A DNA stretch of 28,896 bases, taken from assembly GCA_002353835.1 (NCBI GenBank), contig DEKL01000080.1:1-28896 (forward strand). Direction: 5' to 3'. Made by a program: the position numbers and the translations under genes. The notes beneath the pieces were generated by a model that saw only the letters and a program-made list of their open reading frames with translations, did no database searches and was not told the DNA's origin. Positions within the stretch are counted from its first letter, which is position 1. Each line of letters opens with the position of its first letter. Shown in pieces: positions 16,039-23,441 of this stretch. This DNA is from Alphaproteobacteria bacterium UBA2723 (GTDB lineage: Bacteria > Pseudomonadota > Alphaproteobacteria > RF32 > CAG-239).

Positions 16039-16968
16039 ATGCCCAAGATTTCCGTCATCATACCGGTTTACAATGTAGAAAAATATCTGCCACGCTGTTT
16101 AGACAGCCTTTTGGCGCAGACTTTGACGGATTTTGAGGCAATATGCGTCAATGACGGTTCGCCGGATGGTTCGGAAAATATTTTATCCGAATACGCAAAA
16201 AAAGATAGTCGCATTAAAGTTATTACTCAAGAAAATCAGGGGTTATCCGGCGCCAGAAACAGCGGTTTAAAGGTAGCAACCGGTGATTATATTTATTTTC
16301 TTGATTCGGATGACTGTATTCACCCGCAAACCTTAGAAATCGCTTATCATTTTATAACCGAACATAATGCGGATATGGTTTGTTTTGACTTTGCAAAAAA
16401 TACGGAAAACGCAATTCCTGCAATAACGCCGCTAAAAATAGCAGATATAAAATTTGAAATAACAAATAACCCGTTGTATTTAAATAAAGTCCATATCAAC
16501 GCATGGACTAAATTAAGCAAAAAAGAGTTGTTGGCAGGTTTAGAGTTTATTCCCAAAATACATTTTGAAGATTATCCGCACACCTTAGCTGTTTGGCAAA
16601 AACACCCGAAAACGGTTATTTTAAAAGAAAAACTATATTTTTACACCGTTGATGAAAATTCCATCAGCCATGCCAAGGCCAAACCGCAGCAGATTAAAGA
16701 TTATCATGCCGGCTTAAATTTTGTTTATGAAACCTACAACAAGCCGGAATATAAGGCAGATTTTCAGCATATTTGTCGTACCTATGTTCCGATTATCTTA
16801 AAGCAACAACTTGGGCGTTGCATACGCGCTGATAAAGCAATAAAGCCGGATATGTTTAAGGCATTTGCCGAAGAGCTGCGAGATTTGAAAGAAAAAAACA
16901 TGCTTTCCTACCGCGGTCATAAATTAAGCAGATACTTCAGATATTTATGGATAATGAGGAGATATTGA
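16039..16968 (+). CDS. GT2 family glycosyltransferase
   Basis: Inverting GT-A glycosyltransferase of 309 residues that probably adds one sugar to a surface glycan from the cytoplasmic face. The N-terminal nucleotide-sugar domain is typical: KISVIIPVYNVEKYLPRCLDSLLAQ, then CVNDGSPDGS, GLSGARNSG, and the metal-binding DSDD at 89-92. The acceptor side is suggested by HFEDYPHTLAVWQ (ED motif of the catalytic base) and a basic C-terminal tail. Sugar and linkage are unknown. First of four closely packed transferase genes; its TGA overlaps the next ATG by one base. Confidence 0.93.
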   Translation: MPKISVIIPVYNVEKYLPRCLDSLLAQTLTDFEAICVNDGSPDGSENILSEYAKKDSRIKVITQENQGLSGARNSGLKVATGDYIYFLDSDDCIHPQTLEIAYHFITEHNADMVCFDFAKNTENAIPAITPLKIADIKFEITNNPLYLNKVHINAWTKLSKKELLAGLEFIPKIHFEDYPHTLAVWQKHPKTVILKEKLYFYTVDENSISHAKAKPQQIKDYHAGLNFVYETYNKPEYKADFQHICRTYVPIILKQQLGRCIRADKAIKPDMFKAFAEELRDLKEKNMLSYRGHKLSRYFRYLWIMRRY

Positions 16969-17774
16969 TGCATATTGTAGAAATCAGAGGCGGATTAGGT
17001 AATCAAATGTTTTGCTACGCTTTCGGGCAAAATTTTGATGATGTTTTGTATGATAAAAGCGAATATGGTGTCAGCGAAAAACGTCCGCTTGACCTAGAGC
17101 TTTATAATATCAAAGCAGTCTATGCCACCAAAGAGCAAACAGCTCCCTATATAACAAGGTCTAAATTCCCTCGTTTTATAAGAAAATGGTTTAATATCCC
17201 GACCTATAAAAACATAACACGCGAAAAGCAAAGCACTCATTATCAGCCGGAGTTGTTGCAGGTTAAAGACAGCTATTTCAAAGGCTATTTTCAAAATGAA
17301 AATTATTTTAAACACATACGCCCACAGATTTTGCATGATTTAACTTTAACAAAACCCTTAGATGAAGCCAATGCCAAGCTGCTTGATGAAATCAAACAGA
17401 CCAATTCTGTTTCAATCCACGTCCGCCGTGGGGATTATTTAAGCGGAGGATTTAGAATTTTAGGTATGGAAGATTACTACCAAAAAGCCATAGATTATGT
17501 TGCTCAAAGGGTTGAAAATCCGCATTTTTACATTTTCTCTAATGATTTTGATTGGGTAAGAGATAATATAAAAACCGGCTACGCTCAGACCATTGTTGAT
17601 ATCAATGATGAAAGCCATGGTTATTATGATTTGGAACTAATGCGCAATTGTAAGCATAACATTATCGCCAACAGCACTTTTTCTTGGTGGGGCGCATGGC
17701 TTAATGAAAATCCAGATAAAATTGTTGTTTCATCTGCAGAAGAAAATATACCGGATGAATGGGTAATAATATAG
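16968..17774 (+). CDS. GT11 family fucosyltransferase (alpha-1,2 type)
   Basis: A 268-residue enzyme of glycosyltransferase family 11, whose characterised bacterial members mostly transfer fucose from GDP-fucose in alpha-1,2 linkage to galactose, giving the H-antigen end group. The family motifs are all visible: IRGGLGNQMFCYAFG (6-20), HVRRGDY (151-157), FSNDFDW, and the C-terminal STFSWWGAWL. ATG 16968 is chosen because GAGGAG lies seven bases upstream and because MHIVEIRGGLGNQ is the usual start; an upstream in-frame ATG at 16947 would lie in the previous gene. Its position directly before a GT6 gene matters, since GT6 enzymes commonly need the fucosylated galactose that GT11 makes. Confidence 0.93.
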   Translation: MHIVEIRGGLGNQMFCYAFGQNFDDVLYDKSEYGVSEKRPLDLELYNIKAVYATKEQTAPYITRSKFPRFIRKWFNIPTYKNITREKQSTHYQPELLQVKDSYFKGYFQNENYFKHIRPQILHDLTLTKPLDEANAKLLDEIKQTNSVSIHVRRGDYLSGGFRILGMEDYYQKAIDYVAQRVENPHFYIFSNDFDWVRDNIKTGYAQTIVDINDESHGYYDLELMRNCKHNIIANSTFSWWGAWLNENPDKIVVSSAEENIPDEWVII

Positions 17775-17783
17775 GAGAAAAAA

Positions 17784-18566
17784 ATGAAAATTGCATGTTT
17801 ATATATAGCAACAGGAAGATACACTGTCTTTTGGAAAGATTTTTACTTATCTACGGAAAAATATTTCTTACCTTCAATGGATAAGGATTATTTTGTATTT
17901 ACAGACAATGATCACATAGATTTTGAAAGTAATCCTAATGTATTTAAAATATATCAAAAGAAACTAGGTTGGCCCTATGATACTATGATGAGATTTGATA
18001 TATTTCTGACACAAGAGGAAAAATTACAAAAGTATGACTATATATTCTTTTTCAATGCCAACCTTGAAATTAAATCTTTAATAAATGAAGACGTCTTACC
18101 ATCTCAAGCTAATGATGGTATAGTTGTCTGTCAGCACCCAGGGTTCTTCAATAAAAGTCCGGAAAAGTTTACATATGATAGAAATCCAAAATCTGCGGCT
18201 TATATACCTATGCAAGAGGGAAAGTATTATGTTGCAGGCGGACTAAATGGTGGGTTAGCTAAATCTTATTTAGAATTATGTCACAAATGCTCAGATATGA
18301 TACATCATGATCTGGATAATGATATCATACCATTGTGGCATGATGAAAGTATTATAAATAAATATATTATAGGAAAAAATCCACTTGTTTTAGATTGTCG
18401 GTATTTATATCCGGAAGGAAAATCCATACCTGAATTTAAACGTGATATAAAAATTTTAATTCGTGATAAATCTAATCCTAAATATGGGGGACATGATTAT
18501 CTTAGAGGCATATCAGATACAAAAAAGAGAACTTTTAAGATTTTTGGTATTAGATTTACGCTTTAA
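17784..18566 (+). CDS. GT6 family glycosyltransferase (ABO blood-group transferase family)
   Basis: A 260-residue retaining alpha-1,3-Gal/GalNAc transferase of family GT6, the family of the human ABO enzymes, without their membrane stem. Family landmarks in order: YIATGRYTVFWKDF, YFVFTDND, LGWPYDTMMRFDIF, FFFNANLEI, HPGFF, YDRNPKSAAYIP, YYVAGGLNGG and WHDESIINKY (W185-S189). The usual metal-binding DXD is replaced by NAN at 91-93, as in characterised bacterial GT6 enzymes that work without a metal. At the donor-selecting motif (human residues 266-268) it has AGG (151-153); Gly at the last place, as in human A transferase, hints at GalNAc. The gene is visibly richer in A/T and in ATA and AGA codons than its neighbours, suggesting horizontal gain. 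Good GGAG site upstream. Confidence 0.93.
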   Translation: MKIACLYIATGRYTVFWKDFYLSTEKYFLPSMDKDYFVFTDNDHIDFESNPNVFKIYQKKLGWPYDTMMRFDIFLTQEEKLQKYDYIFFFNANLEIKSLINEDVLPSQANDGIVVCQHPGFFNKSPEKFTYDRNPKSAAYIPMQEGKYYVAGGLNGGLAKSYLELCHKCSDMIHHDLDNDIIPLWHDESIINKYIIGKNPLVLDCRYLYPEGKSIPEFKRDIKILIRDKSNPKYGGHDYLRGISDTKKRTFKIFGIRFTL

Positions 18567-18578
18567 TAAAGGTTATCT

Positions 18579-19316
18579 ATGCCCGAAATACCGCTATTAT
18601 CCGTCATCACAATATGCAAGAATGAGCCGTTTATAGAAACGACCTGCCAAAGTGTTATGGCACAGACTTATCAGGATTTTGAGTGGTTGGTCATAGATGG
18701 CGCATCAACGGATAATACCTTAGATACTTTAAGCAAGTACCAATACCGTATCAACACGCTTGTTTCCGAGCCGGACAGCGGTGTTTACAATGCCATGAAT
18801 AAAGGTATTGTTAAAGCAAAAGGGGAATATTTGCTTTTTCTAAACGGTGGGGATATGCTCTATGCACCGGATACCCTTAAAAATGTTATGCCTTTTTTAG
18901 AAAGCGGCAAGGCGGACATTTTTTATGGTGATTCCTATCGCCTGTTTGAGGAAGAAGAAAAATGTTTTATCAAAACCTATCCTGAAAAGCTTGTTAAAAA
19001 TTTTTTTTTGGATAATACCTTGGCGCACCAGTCATCTTTTATCAAACGGGAAATGTTTGCTCGTTTCGGTTTGTATCGCGAAGATTTTAAGATTGTGAGC
19101 GATAAGGAAAAATGGCTTTGTTTTATGGAAAACGGTGCAAAATTCACACATTTGCCGTTTGTTTGTTCATATTTTCGCATGAACGGCATCTCTCGCCTGC
19201 CGACCGAATTGTTAAAACAAGAAAAAATCCGCATGTTAGAACAATATTTTGATAAGACCATGCTAAGAACCTCTGATTTACCCTACCTTCAAAAATTATA
19301 TCCCAAAACAAAATAA
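18579..19316 (+). CDS. GT2 family glycosyltransferase (WcaA-like)
   Basis: A 245-residue GT-A glycosyltransferase. The nucleotide-sugar domain shows LLSVITICKNEPFIETTCQSV, VIDGASTDNTLD, SEPDSGVYNAMNKGI and FLNGGD (87-92), the last being this subgroup's form of the metal site. HQSSFIKREMFARFG and DKEKWL lie on the acceptor side. This subgroup is common in O-antigen and capsule clusters. Donor and acceptor are not predictable. Last gene of the four-gene operon, 12 bases after the GT6 gene, with AAAGG ahead of the start. Confidence 0.92.
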   Translation: MPEIPLLSVITICKNEPFIETTCQSVMAQTYQDFEWLVIDGASTDNTLDTLSKYQYRINTLVSEPDSGVYNAMNKGIVKAKGEYLLFLNGGDMLYAPDTLKNVMPFLESGKADIFYGDSYRLFEEEEKCFIKTYPEKLVKNFFLDNTLAHQSSFIKREMFARFGLYREDFKIVSDKEKWLCFMENGAKFTHLPFVCSYFRMNGISRLPTELLKQEKIRMLEQYFDKTMLRTSDLPYLQKLYPKTK

Positions 19317-19346
19317 AAAAGCCCACCACAATGATGAGTCTTTTTT
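19315..19346 (-). terminator. Minus-strand Rho-independent terminator
   Basis: Read on minus: AAAAAAG, CTCATCA, a 3-base loop, TGGTGGG, then CTTTTTT. All seven inner positions pair when G-U pairs are counted (arms 19338-19332 and 19328-19322), with one bulged A, a G-C pair and six A-T pairs outside. On plus, the same wobbles become A-C mismatches, so the hairpin is made for minus-strand RNA. It lies directly after the structured element at 19355-19528. It is a poor terminator for the plus-strand glycosyltransferase operon. Confidence 0.68.
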
Positions 19347-19354
19347 AGTGAAGA

Positions 19355-19528
19355 CCGTGCGCCTCTGCACTGGTCGGAACGGGTGGATTGACGTCGCTAT
19401 GCTCTGCCGCACGGGCGCGCATAAACCTTCGTTTTATCGGCATACTTCCGTCTGCCTTGCGCTTGTAGTCGAACCAGTGGCAGCGCCACCTGCATCACAA
19501 TGGTTCAAATCCATATCACTTCGTGATA
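19355..19528 (-). ncRNA. GC-rich structured non-coding element
   Basis: This stretch is far richer in G/C than its surroundings and carries no convincing gene. Stems: CCGTGCG (19355-19361) with CGCACGG (19408-19414); a long hairpin 19471-19506 with 13 pairs and two small bulges (GAACCA/TGGTTC, GTG/CAC, GCAG/CTGC, loop CGCCAC); and TATCAC/GTGATA (19514-19528). It lies between two terminators, and the one at 19315-19346 works only on the minus strand, which suggests minus-strand transcription. I see no clear promoter of its own. Part of it (19371-19450) is a degenerate copy of the adjacent tRNA-Pro. It could be a small RNA, a remnant of an element inserted at the tRNA, or a decaying tRNA duplicate. 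Confidence 0.4.
19371..19450 (-). pseudogene. Degenerate copy of tRNA-Pro
   Basis: The first 19 bases (19371-19389) are identical to the 3' end of tRNA-Pro including CCA (19572-19590). Beyond that, CTCTGC occurs at the same spacing, and the far end TACTTCCGTC resembles the tRNA's TACGTTCCGTC. The overall length, about 80, is near that of the tRNA (77). The T-loop (TTCGAAT) and anticodon arm are lost, so it cannot be a working tRNA. Confidence 0.45.
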
Positions 19529-19535
19529 ATCAAAT

Positions 19536-19565
19536 AAAAAAAACACCCATAAAGGGTGCTTTTTT
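19536..19565. terminator. Terminator downstream of tRNA-Pro
   Basis: CACCC (19544-19548) and GGGTG (19554-19558) around a 5-base loop, with eight A on one side and six T on the other. On minus it comes six bases after the tRNA-Pro CCA end; it may also stop plus-strand read-through. Confidence 0.82.
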
Positions 19566-19571
19566 ATATGA

Positions 19572-19648
19572 TGGTCGGAACGGGTGGATTCGAACCACTG
19601 ACCTCTGCGACCCGAACGCAGCGTTCTACCAGGCTGAACTACGTTCCG
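19572..19648 (-). tRNA. tRNA-Pro (anticodon CGG)
   Basis: A complete 77-base tRNA with encoded CCA. Acceptor stem CGGAACG/CGTTCCG with the C1-G72 pair typical of tRNA-Pro, D-loop with CCTGGTAG, anticodon arm CTGCG-TTCGGGT-CGCAG, T-arm GTGG-TTCGAAT-CCAC within GGGTGG region. Anticodon CGG (plus-strand 19612-19614) reads CCG. G37 follows the anticodon, making it a TrmD substrate. Confidence 0.95.
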
Positions 19649-19663
19649 TCCGAAACAACCATA

Positions 19664-19692
19664 TATCTACACAAAAAAAAATAAGAATACAA
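19664..19692 (-). promoter_or_regulatory. Possible promoter of tRNA-Pro
   Basis: On minus: TTGTAT (19692-19687), a 17-base spacer rich in T, and TAGATA (19669-19664). TATATG (19665-19660) is an alternative -10. It is placed about 15 bases before the tRNA. The rest of 19649-19770 is A/T-rich with nothing else seen. Confidence 0.35.
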
Positions 19693-19770
19693 GCTTTTTT
19701 TTCATCTTTTGGTAAAAAAATATATAAATCAAAGCAGATTATGTCCTATAATGCGTGCAGAAAAGAATGT

Positions 19771-21435
19771 CTAGCGGTCATTTACAGGCATATTGTTGAT
19801 TTGCATTTGGGGCATTTGCTTTTGCGGTTCGCTTTTTTGAGGAGTAGCGAATTCAGTTATATCATATTTGTTATCATAGATTGAAGCAACCACCTTATCC
19901 TCGGTTCGTTCTATCGTCAATGCCTCGGAGGTAATTTTGGAGTTATGCGAGAGCATAATGTTTTCCAATTTTTTATCATAAGAGGTCACGGAAAATGAAG
20001 CTGTTTGCACGGTTTTTGCAATATGCTCCATTTTTTCTGCATCAGTCTTTTTGCCGATAGATTCAAGATATTGATTAATTTCTTGATATTCCTGATAAGT
20101 TGGAACAAAAATAGGTGCTTCGTTGATAGTATCTTTCTCATTGTGCTTGTTAATCAGCTGATGGGCATTTTCGGTTGTATAAGTATCAATCAGATCTTTG
20201 CAATCTGTTAAAGTTACTTGTTGGTTGCAGATATTGATGTCCGAGAGCATTGCTGTGGATACTTTTTTATATGTATCTTCTTCGTTTTTCAGCAATTCCA
20301 TTTGTTTAGAAAAAGAACAGCTGTTAAAAACATTATTACCAACCATCATCCATTGCTTGTTTTGGCTTGTATAGCACGAGCCACGGTCATCATCCCAATA
20401 TTTCATTGCCGCTTTGACTAAAGCGCGTTTTGTCTCTGGATTGTTAATATCCGAACCATATTTTTCAACGGTTTCTTTGAAACCCGGGTAAATATCAAGC
20501 AGACCGTCTAATGGCTTTTCACTGCCGTCATTGTATTTAATGGTAGTTTCGCCTTTGGCTTTGCGTTCATTATATTCTTTTGCCATGGTTAAATATTCGG
20601 TACAAAGAGAAAGCTTTTCGGTTAAGACATCACCTTTGATAGCATTTGTCGGGGTGTAAGATAATTGTCCGAGACCGTCATACGCATTGTTATGCATATG
20701 GTTGAGTTCATGATAAATTAAGCAATTTAATGCGACTTCGTTTCCTTGTGCAGCTTCCTCCATCGGTTTGTATGAAGTTTCCTTCATTGTCGCGATAATT
20801 TCTTTATTGACGAATATTTTAGCCTCTTTATCAGTAAAAGTTAAAGGGGTTGAGTAGCTTGTTTTAGGTATATCGGCTTCTGGGTAGTTTTTAGCTTTAT
20901 AGTTTTGATCAGCCCTCTGTTTAATTCCTTCTTGTATCATAAATTGGTTATATTTATCAACGGTTTGCTTGCTTTCATAGATAATATCTTCATTTTTTAA
21001 TTGCCAATTTGTCGGAGTGCGAATTTGACTACCGTTTAAATGCACTGTTTTTTCTGTGAGTTCTGCGAGCTTTTTCTTATTTTCCAATTGGTCAGCGTAG
21101 GGAAGTGTGGTATCTGTGACGTTTGACCTTATAGTATAGGCATCAGTTAGTTCCTTACTCCAATTACCGAAAGTAAATTCTTCTTTTTCGGGGTTAGCAT
21201 AGCGCTCTCCCCAAATAGCTCTTGATTTTAAATATTCCTTATTTCTTTCCTCGTTTTTTTCGGCAATACGCTTTTCTAAAGTGATTTGTCTTTCCTCTAT
21301 TACCCATTTATCATACTCATTTATGCTTAATTCAGGCAAATAACCGTTCTTTTCGGCATCAGCAATGATTTGATGAGCTTTATCAGCTTGCTCCTTCATA
21401 ACTGCCGATACATCATTTCTTTCATTATCCGTCAT
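19771..21435 (-). CDS. Large orphan protein with HExxH zinc-peptidase motif
   Basis: A 554-residue protein I cannot place in a named family. Residues 238-254 read CLIYHELNHMHNNAYDG, containing HELNH at 242-246, the HExxH zinc-binding and catalytic motif. A possible third ligand is a glutamate in DVLTEKLSLCTEYL (E273 or E280), which would make it gluzincin-like. The first 130 residues are charged and helical. Several cysteines follow the active-site region. The C-terminus is a Gln/Pro/Met-rich tail (PQKSEPQKQMPQMQINNMP). There is no signal peptide or membrane segment, so it is cytoplasmic or exported by a non-Sec route. ATG 21435 has AGGGA at good spacing and a near-consensus promoter. A single gene, no conserved neighbours; an effector or toxin role is inference. 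Confidence 0.86.
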   Translation of the reverse strand: MTDNERNDVSAVMKEQADKAHQIIADAEKNGYLPELSINEYDKWVIEERQITLEKRIAEKNEERNKEYLKSRAIWGERYANPEKEEFTFGNWSKELTDAYTIRSNVTDTTLPYADQLENKKKLAELTEKTVHLNGSQIRTPTNWQLKNEDIIYESKQTVDKYNQFMIQEGIKQRADQNYKAKNYPEADIPKTSYSTPLTFTDKEAKIFVNKEIIATMKETSYKPMEEAAQGNEVALNCLIYHELNHMHNNAYDGLGQLSYTPTNAIKGDVLTEKLSLCTEYLTMAKEYNERKAKGETTIKYNDGSEKPLDGLLDIYPGFKETVEKYGSDINNPETKRALVKAAMKYWDDDRGSCYTSQNKQWMMVGNNVFNSCSFSKQMELLKNEEDTYKKVSTAMLSDINICNQQVTLTDCKDLIDTYTTENAHQLINKHNEKDTINEAPIFVPTYQEYQEINQYLESIGKKTDAEKMEHIAKTVQTASFSVTSYDKKLENIMLSHNSKITSEALTIERTEDKVVASIYDNKYDITEFATPQKSEPQKQMPQMQINNMPVNDR

Positions 21436-21477
21436 AGTTATTTTCCCTAATCACAAACAGCCTTAACTATTACGGCT

Positions 21478-21506
21478 ATTATAACACAAAAATGTATGGA
21501 CTGCAA
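21478..21506 (-). promoter_or_regulatory. Promoter of the zinc-peptidase-like gene
   Basis: On minus: TTGCAG (21506-21501), a 17-base spacer ending TGT, and consensus TATAAT (21483-21478), so also an extended -10. Nearly the same layout as the promoter at 5939-5967, including a T-run in the spacer. Confidence 0.72.
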
Positions 21507-21517
21507 GATAAAAAAAA

Positions 21518-21546
21518 TTGACGTCACCACTCATAGATGCTATACC
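21518..21546 (+). promoter_or_regulatory. Promoter of nfo
   Basis: TTGACG (21518-21523), a 17-base spacer and TATACC (21541-21546), ending 20 bases before the nfo ATG. It is back to back with the minus-strand promoter at 21478-21506. Confidence 0.65.
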
Positions 21547-21566
21547 ATGAAAAAACGGAGGCTTAA

Positions 21567-22406
21567 ATGTTATACTTAGGGTGTCATCTTTCATCATCAG
21601 CCGGTTTTAAGGCAATGGCAGAAACCGCTGTTAAGCTCAATGCCAATACTTTTCAATTTTTTCTAAGAAATCCGCGCGGTGGTGCTGCGAAAGATATTAA
21701 CGCGGATGATGTCAGAGCCTTCTTAAATTTAGCTGAAAAATACAAATTCGGGAAAATCTTAGCGCATGCGCCATACACGTTAAACCCTTGTTCTAAAGAT
21801 GAAAACACCAGAGATTTTGCCCGTCAGGTCTTTGCTGATGACTTGAAACGCATGGAAAATATTCCCGGCAATCTTTATAATTTTCACCCCGGTTCACACG
21901 TCGGGCAGGGGGTGGAAGTTGCTATTCCGCAAATTGTTGAGATTTTAGATGAAGTTATGCCCGAGGCCAAGCATACCACGGTTTTGCTGGAAACAATGTC
22001 CGGTAAGGGTAGCGAGGTCGGCTCAACCTTTGAGGAATTAGCGGAAATTATTGCCAAGACTAAAGATAATGCGCCGGAAAGATTGGGTGTTTGTCTGGAT
22101 ACTTGCCATGTTTATTCTGCCGGTTATGACATAATCAATAAACTTGACGAAGTCTTAGACAAGTTTGACAAGGTAATCGGTTTAAATCGCCTTCACGCAA
22201 TTCATTTGAACGATAGTATGACCGAGTTTAACTCTCATAAAGATAGGCATGAGAAGATAGGCGAGGGAAGTCTCGGCTTAGAAGGGATTATTCGCTTTAT
22301 CAACCATCCGGCATTAAAAGGTATACCGATAAATTTGGAAACCCCGAACGAACTGGACGGCTATAAGGCGGAAATCAAAACCCTGCGCCAAAATTACAAA
22401 GATTAA
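21567..22406 (+). CDS. nfo: Endonuclease IV (AP endonuclease)
   Basis: Zinc-dependent AP endonuclease that cuts DNA 5' to abasic sites and cleans 3' blocked ends in base-excision repair. At 279 residues it matches the family. The TIM-barrel zinc ligands lie in the known signatures: [38 protein letters not shown] and [22 protein letters not shown]. Strong ribosome-binding site GGAGG six bases before ATG. The last four bases overlap the end of the convergent ArsP_2-like gene, so there is no intergenic terminator here. Confidence 0.97.
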   Translation: MLYLGCHLSSSAGFKAMAETAVKLNANTFQFFLRNPRGGAAKDINADDVRAFLNLAEKYKFGKILAHAPYTLNPCSKDENTRDFARQVFADDLKRMENIPGNLYNFHPGSHVGQGVEVAIPQIVEILDEVMPEAKHTTVLLETMSGKGSEVGSTFEELAEIIAKTKDNAPERLGVCLDTCHVYSAGYDIINKLDEVLDKFDKVIGLNRLHAIHLNDSMTEFNSHKDRHEKIGEGSLGLEGIIRFINHPALKGIPINLETPNELDGYKAEIKTLRQNYKD

Positions 22407-23266
22407 AACAGAAAGTCGGAAACAATACCAAAGAATACACCCAAGCCGTAAAGCAATGCAAGAACGCGTAAATTTTCCTCGCTGTTCGGGTTAACTTTGT
22501 ACAATACCAAAAATCCTAATCCGGCGTTGCTGAGTGTTCCCGCCATCATTGTTCCTAAAGAAATCGTGTGTGACAAATAAAGTTGTGTCAGCAAAACAGA
22601 CGGGTAGCAGCTTGGAATAAGCCCGACCAATGCTGCCATAAATTTGCTTAAAATCGGCATAGTTGTCAGAGCATCATGGACGGTCTCTTGTCCGCCCAGC
22701 ATAAAGGCTGCATTAACCACAAGCGAGAAGAAAAAGATAAATAAGCTGATTTTTTCGGTATGTTTAAAGGCTGATTTCCAAATATTTTCCTTATCGTCAC
22801 ATTTGCATTTTTCACGCTGGCAAAAAGCAGAGATATCCGGCTCATTTTTGCGTTTAATAAATTTATCCGGCAGGAAATTATCAATCAAAACACCGGAAAC
22901 AATACCGTAGGTTGCTTTAATGCACAAAATCTGAATAATTAAACCTGCACCGACACCACCGGAAATCAACAGCGGCAACATCTCATCAGAGGTGGAAAGA
23001 AAAACCGCCATCAATGTTCCCAATGTTACCAAGCCGGTTGCATAAAGGTTTGCCGCGGCGATGGAAAAACCGCATTGTGGCATAAGTCCGAGCAGACCGC
23101 CGACAATCGGTCCGTATTGTTTGGCTTTACGGACGTAAATCATACTCCGTCGGCTCATTTTATGCTCAAGATATTCCATCAAAAGATAAGTCAGATAGAG
23201 ATATGGAAACAGCGATAATGTTTCAAACAAAGCTTCCATTAAGATATCCAAACCGAGCACCCACAT
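22403..23266 (-). CDS. ArsP_2-type heavy-metal permease (putative manganese/arsenic exporter)
   Basis: A 287-residue inner-membrane protein with about eight hydrophobic segments in two halves. Each half has a matching motif: GLMPQCGFS in the first and GLIPSCYPS in the second, pointing to an internal repeat. The PQCGFS motif and layout fit the ArsP_2/'putative manganese transporter' permease family. The central cytoplasmic loop contains [12 protein letters not shown], three cysteines that could bind metal. The true substrate is not established from sequence. ATG 23266 has AAAGGA at good spacing. Convergent with nfo (four-base overlap). Confidence 0.85.
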   Translation of the reverse strand: MWVLGLDILMEALFETLSLFPYLYLTYLLMEYLEHKMSRRSMIYVRKAKQYGPIVGGLLGLMPQCGFSIAAANLYATGLVTLGTLMAVFLSTSDEMLPLLISGGVGAGLIIQILCIKATYGIVSGVLIDNFLPDKFIKRKNEPDISAFCQREKCKCDDKENIWKSAFKHTEKISLFIFFFSLVVNAAFMLGGQETVHDALTTMPILSKFMAALVGLIPSCYPSVLLTQLYLSHTISLGTMMAGTLSNAGLGFLVLYKVNPNSEENLRVLALLYGLGVFFGIVSDFLF

Positions 23267-23297
23267 AGCTTATCCTTTAGTAAATCAAACTGTTGCC

Positions 23298-23326
23298 AAA
23301 ATAACAAAGATATTTAAGTTTTGCAA
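23298..23326 (-). promoter_or_regulatory. Promoter of the metal permease gene
   Basis: On minus: TTGCAA (23326-23321), a 17-base spacer and TATTTT (23303-23298), 32 bases before the ATG. Confidence 0.5.
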
Positions 23327-23392
23327 GCTTTAAATTACACAAATCTTAAGGGAAAAGCCCAAAGTAATAGCACTGCGCCTTGCACTTGCAAC

Positions 23393-23429
23393 AAAAAAGT
23401 TCTTAAAATCGCAAACGACTTTAAGAACT
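23393..23429 (-). terminator. Rho-independent terminator after tig
   Basis: Perfect 10-base arms AGTTCTTAAA (23398-23407) and TTTAAGAACT (23420-23429) around a 12-base loop. On minus, T residues follow directly (23398-23393). It is 69 bases beyond the tig stop. Confidence 0.82.
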
Positions 23430-23441
23430 TTTAATTAGAGT

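Noticed and set aside
19355..19528. tmRNA or SRP (4.5S) RNA gene
   Set aside because: No GGTTCGAxTCC T-arm at a CCA end, no tag-coding frame, and no SRP signature such as GGAAGGAAGCAG-like loops.
19348..19884. A 178-codon plus-strand open frame across the tRNA-Pro region
   Set aside because: It runs antisense through a tRNA, a terminator and the structured element, and its repeated GRNGWI peptide only reflects the tRNA duplication. No ribosome-binding site.
5566..23384. Shared 12-mer CTGCGCCTTGCA at 5566-5577 and 23373-23384
   Set aside because: Exact 12-base matches are expected by chance in a window this size, and the flanks do not align.
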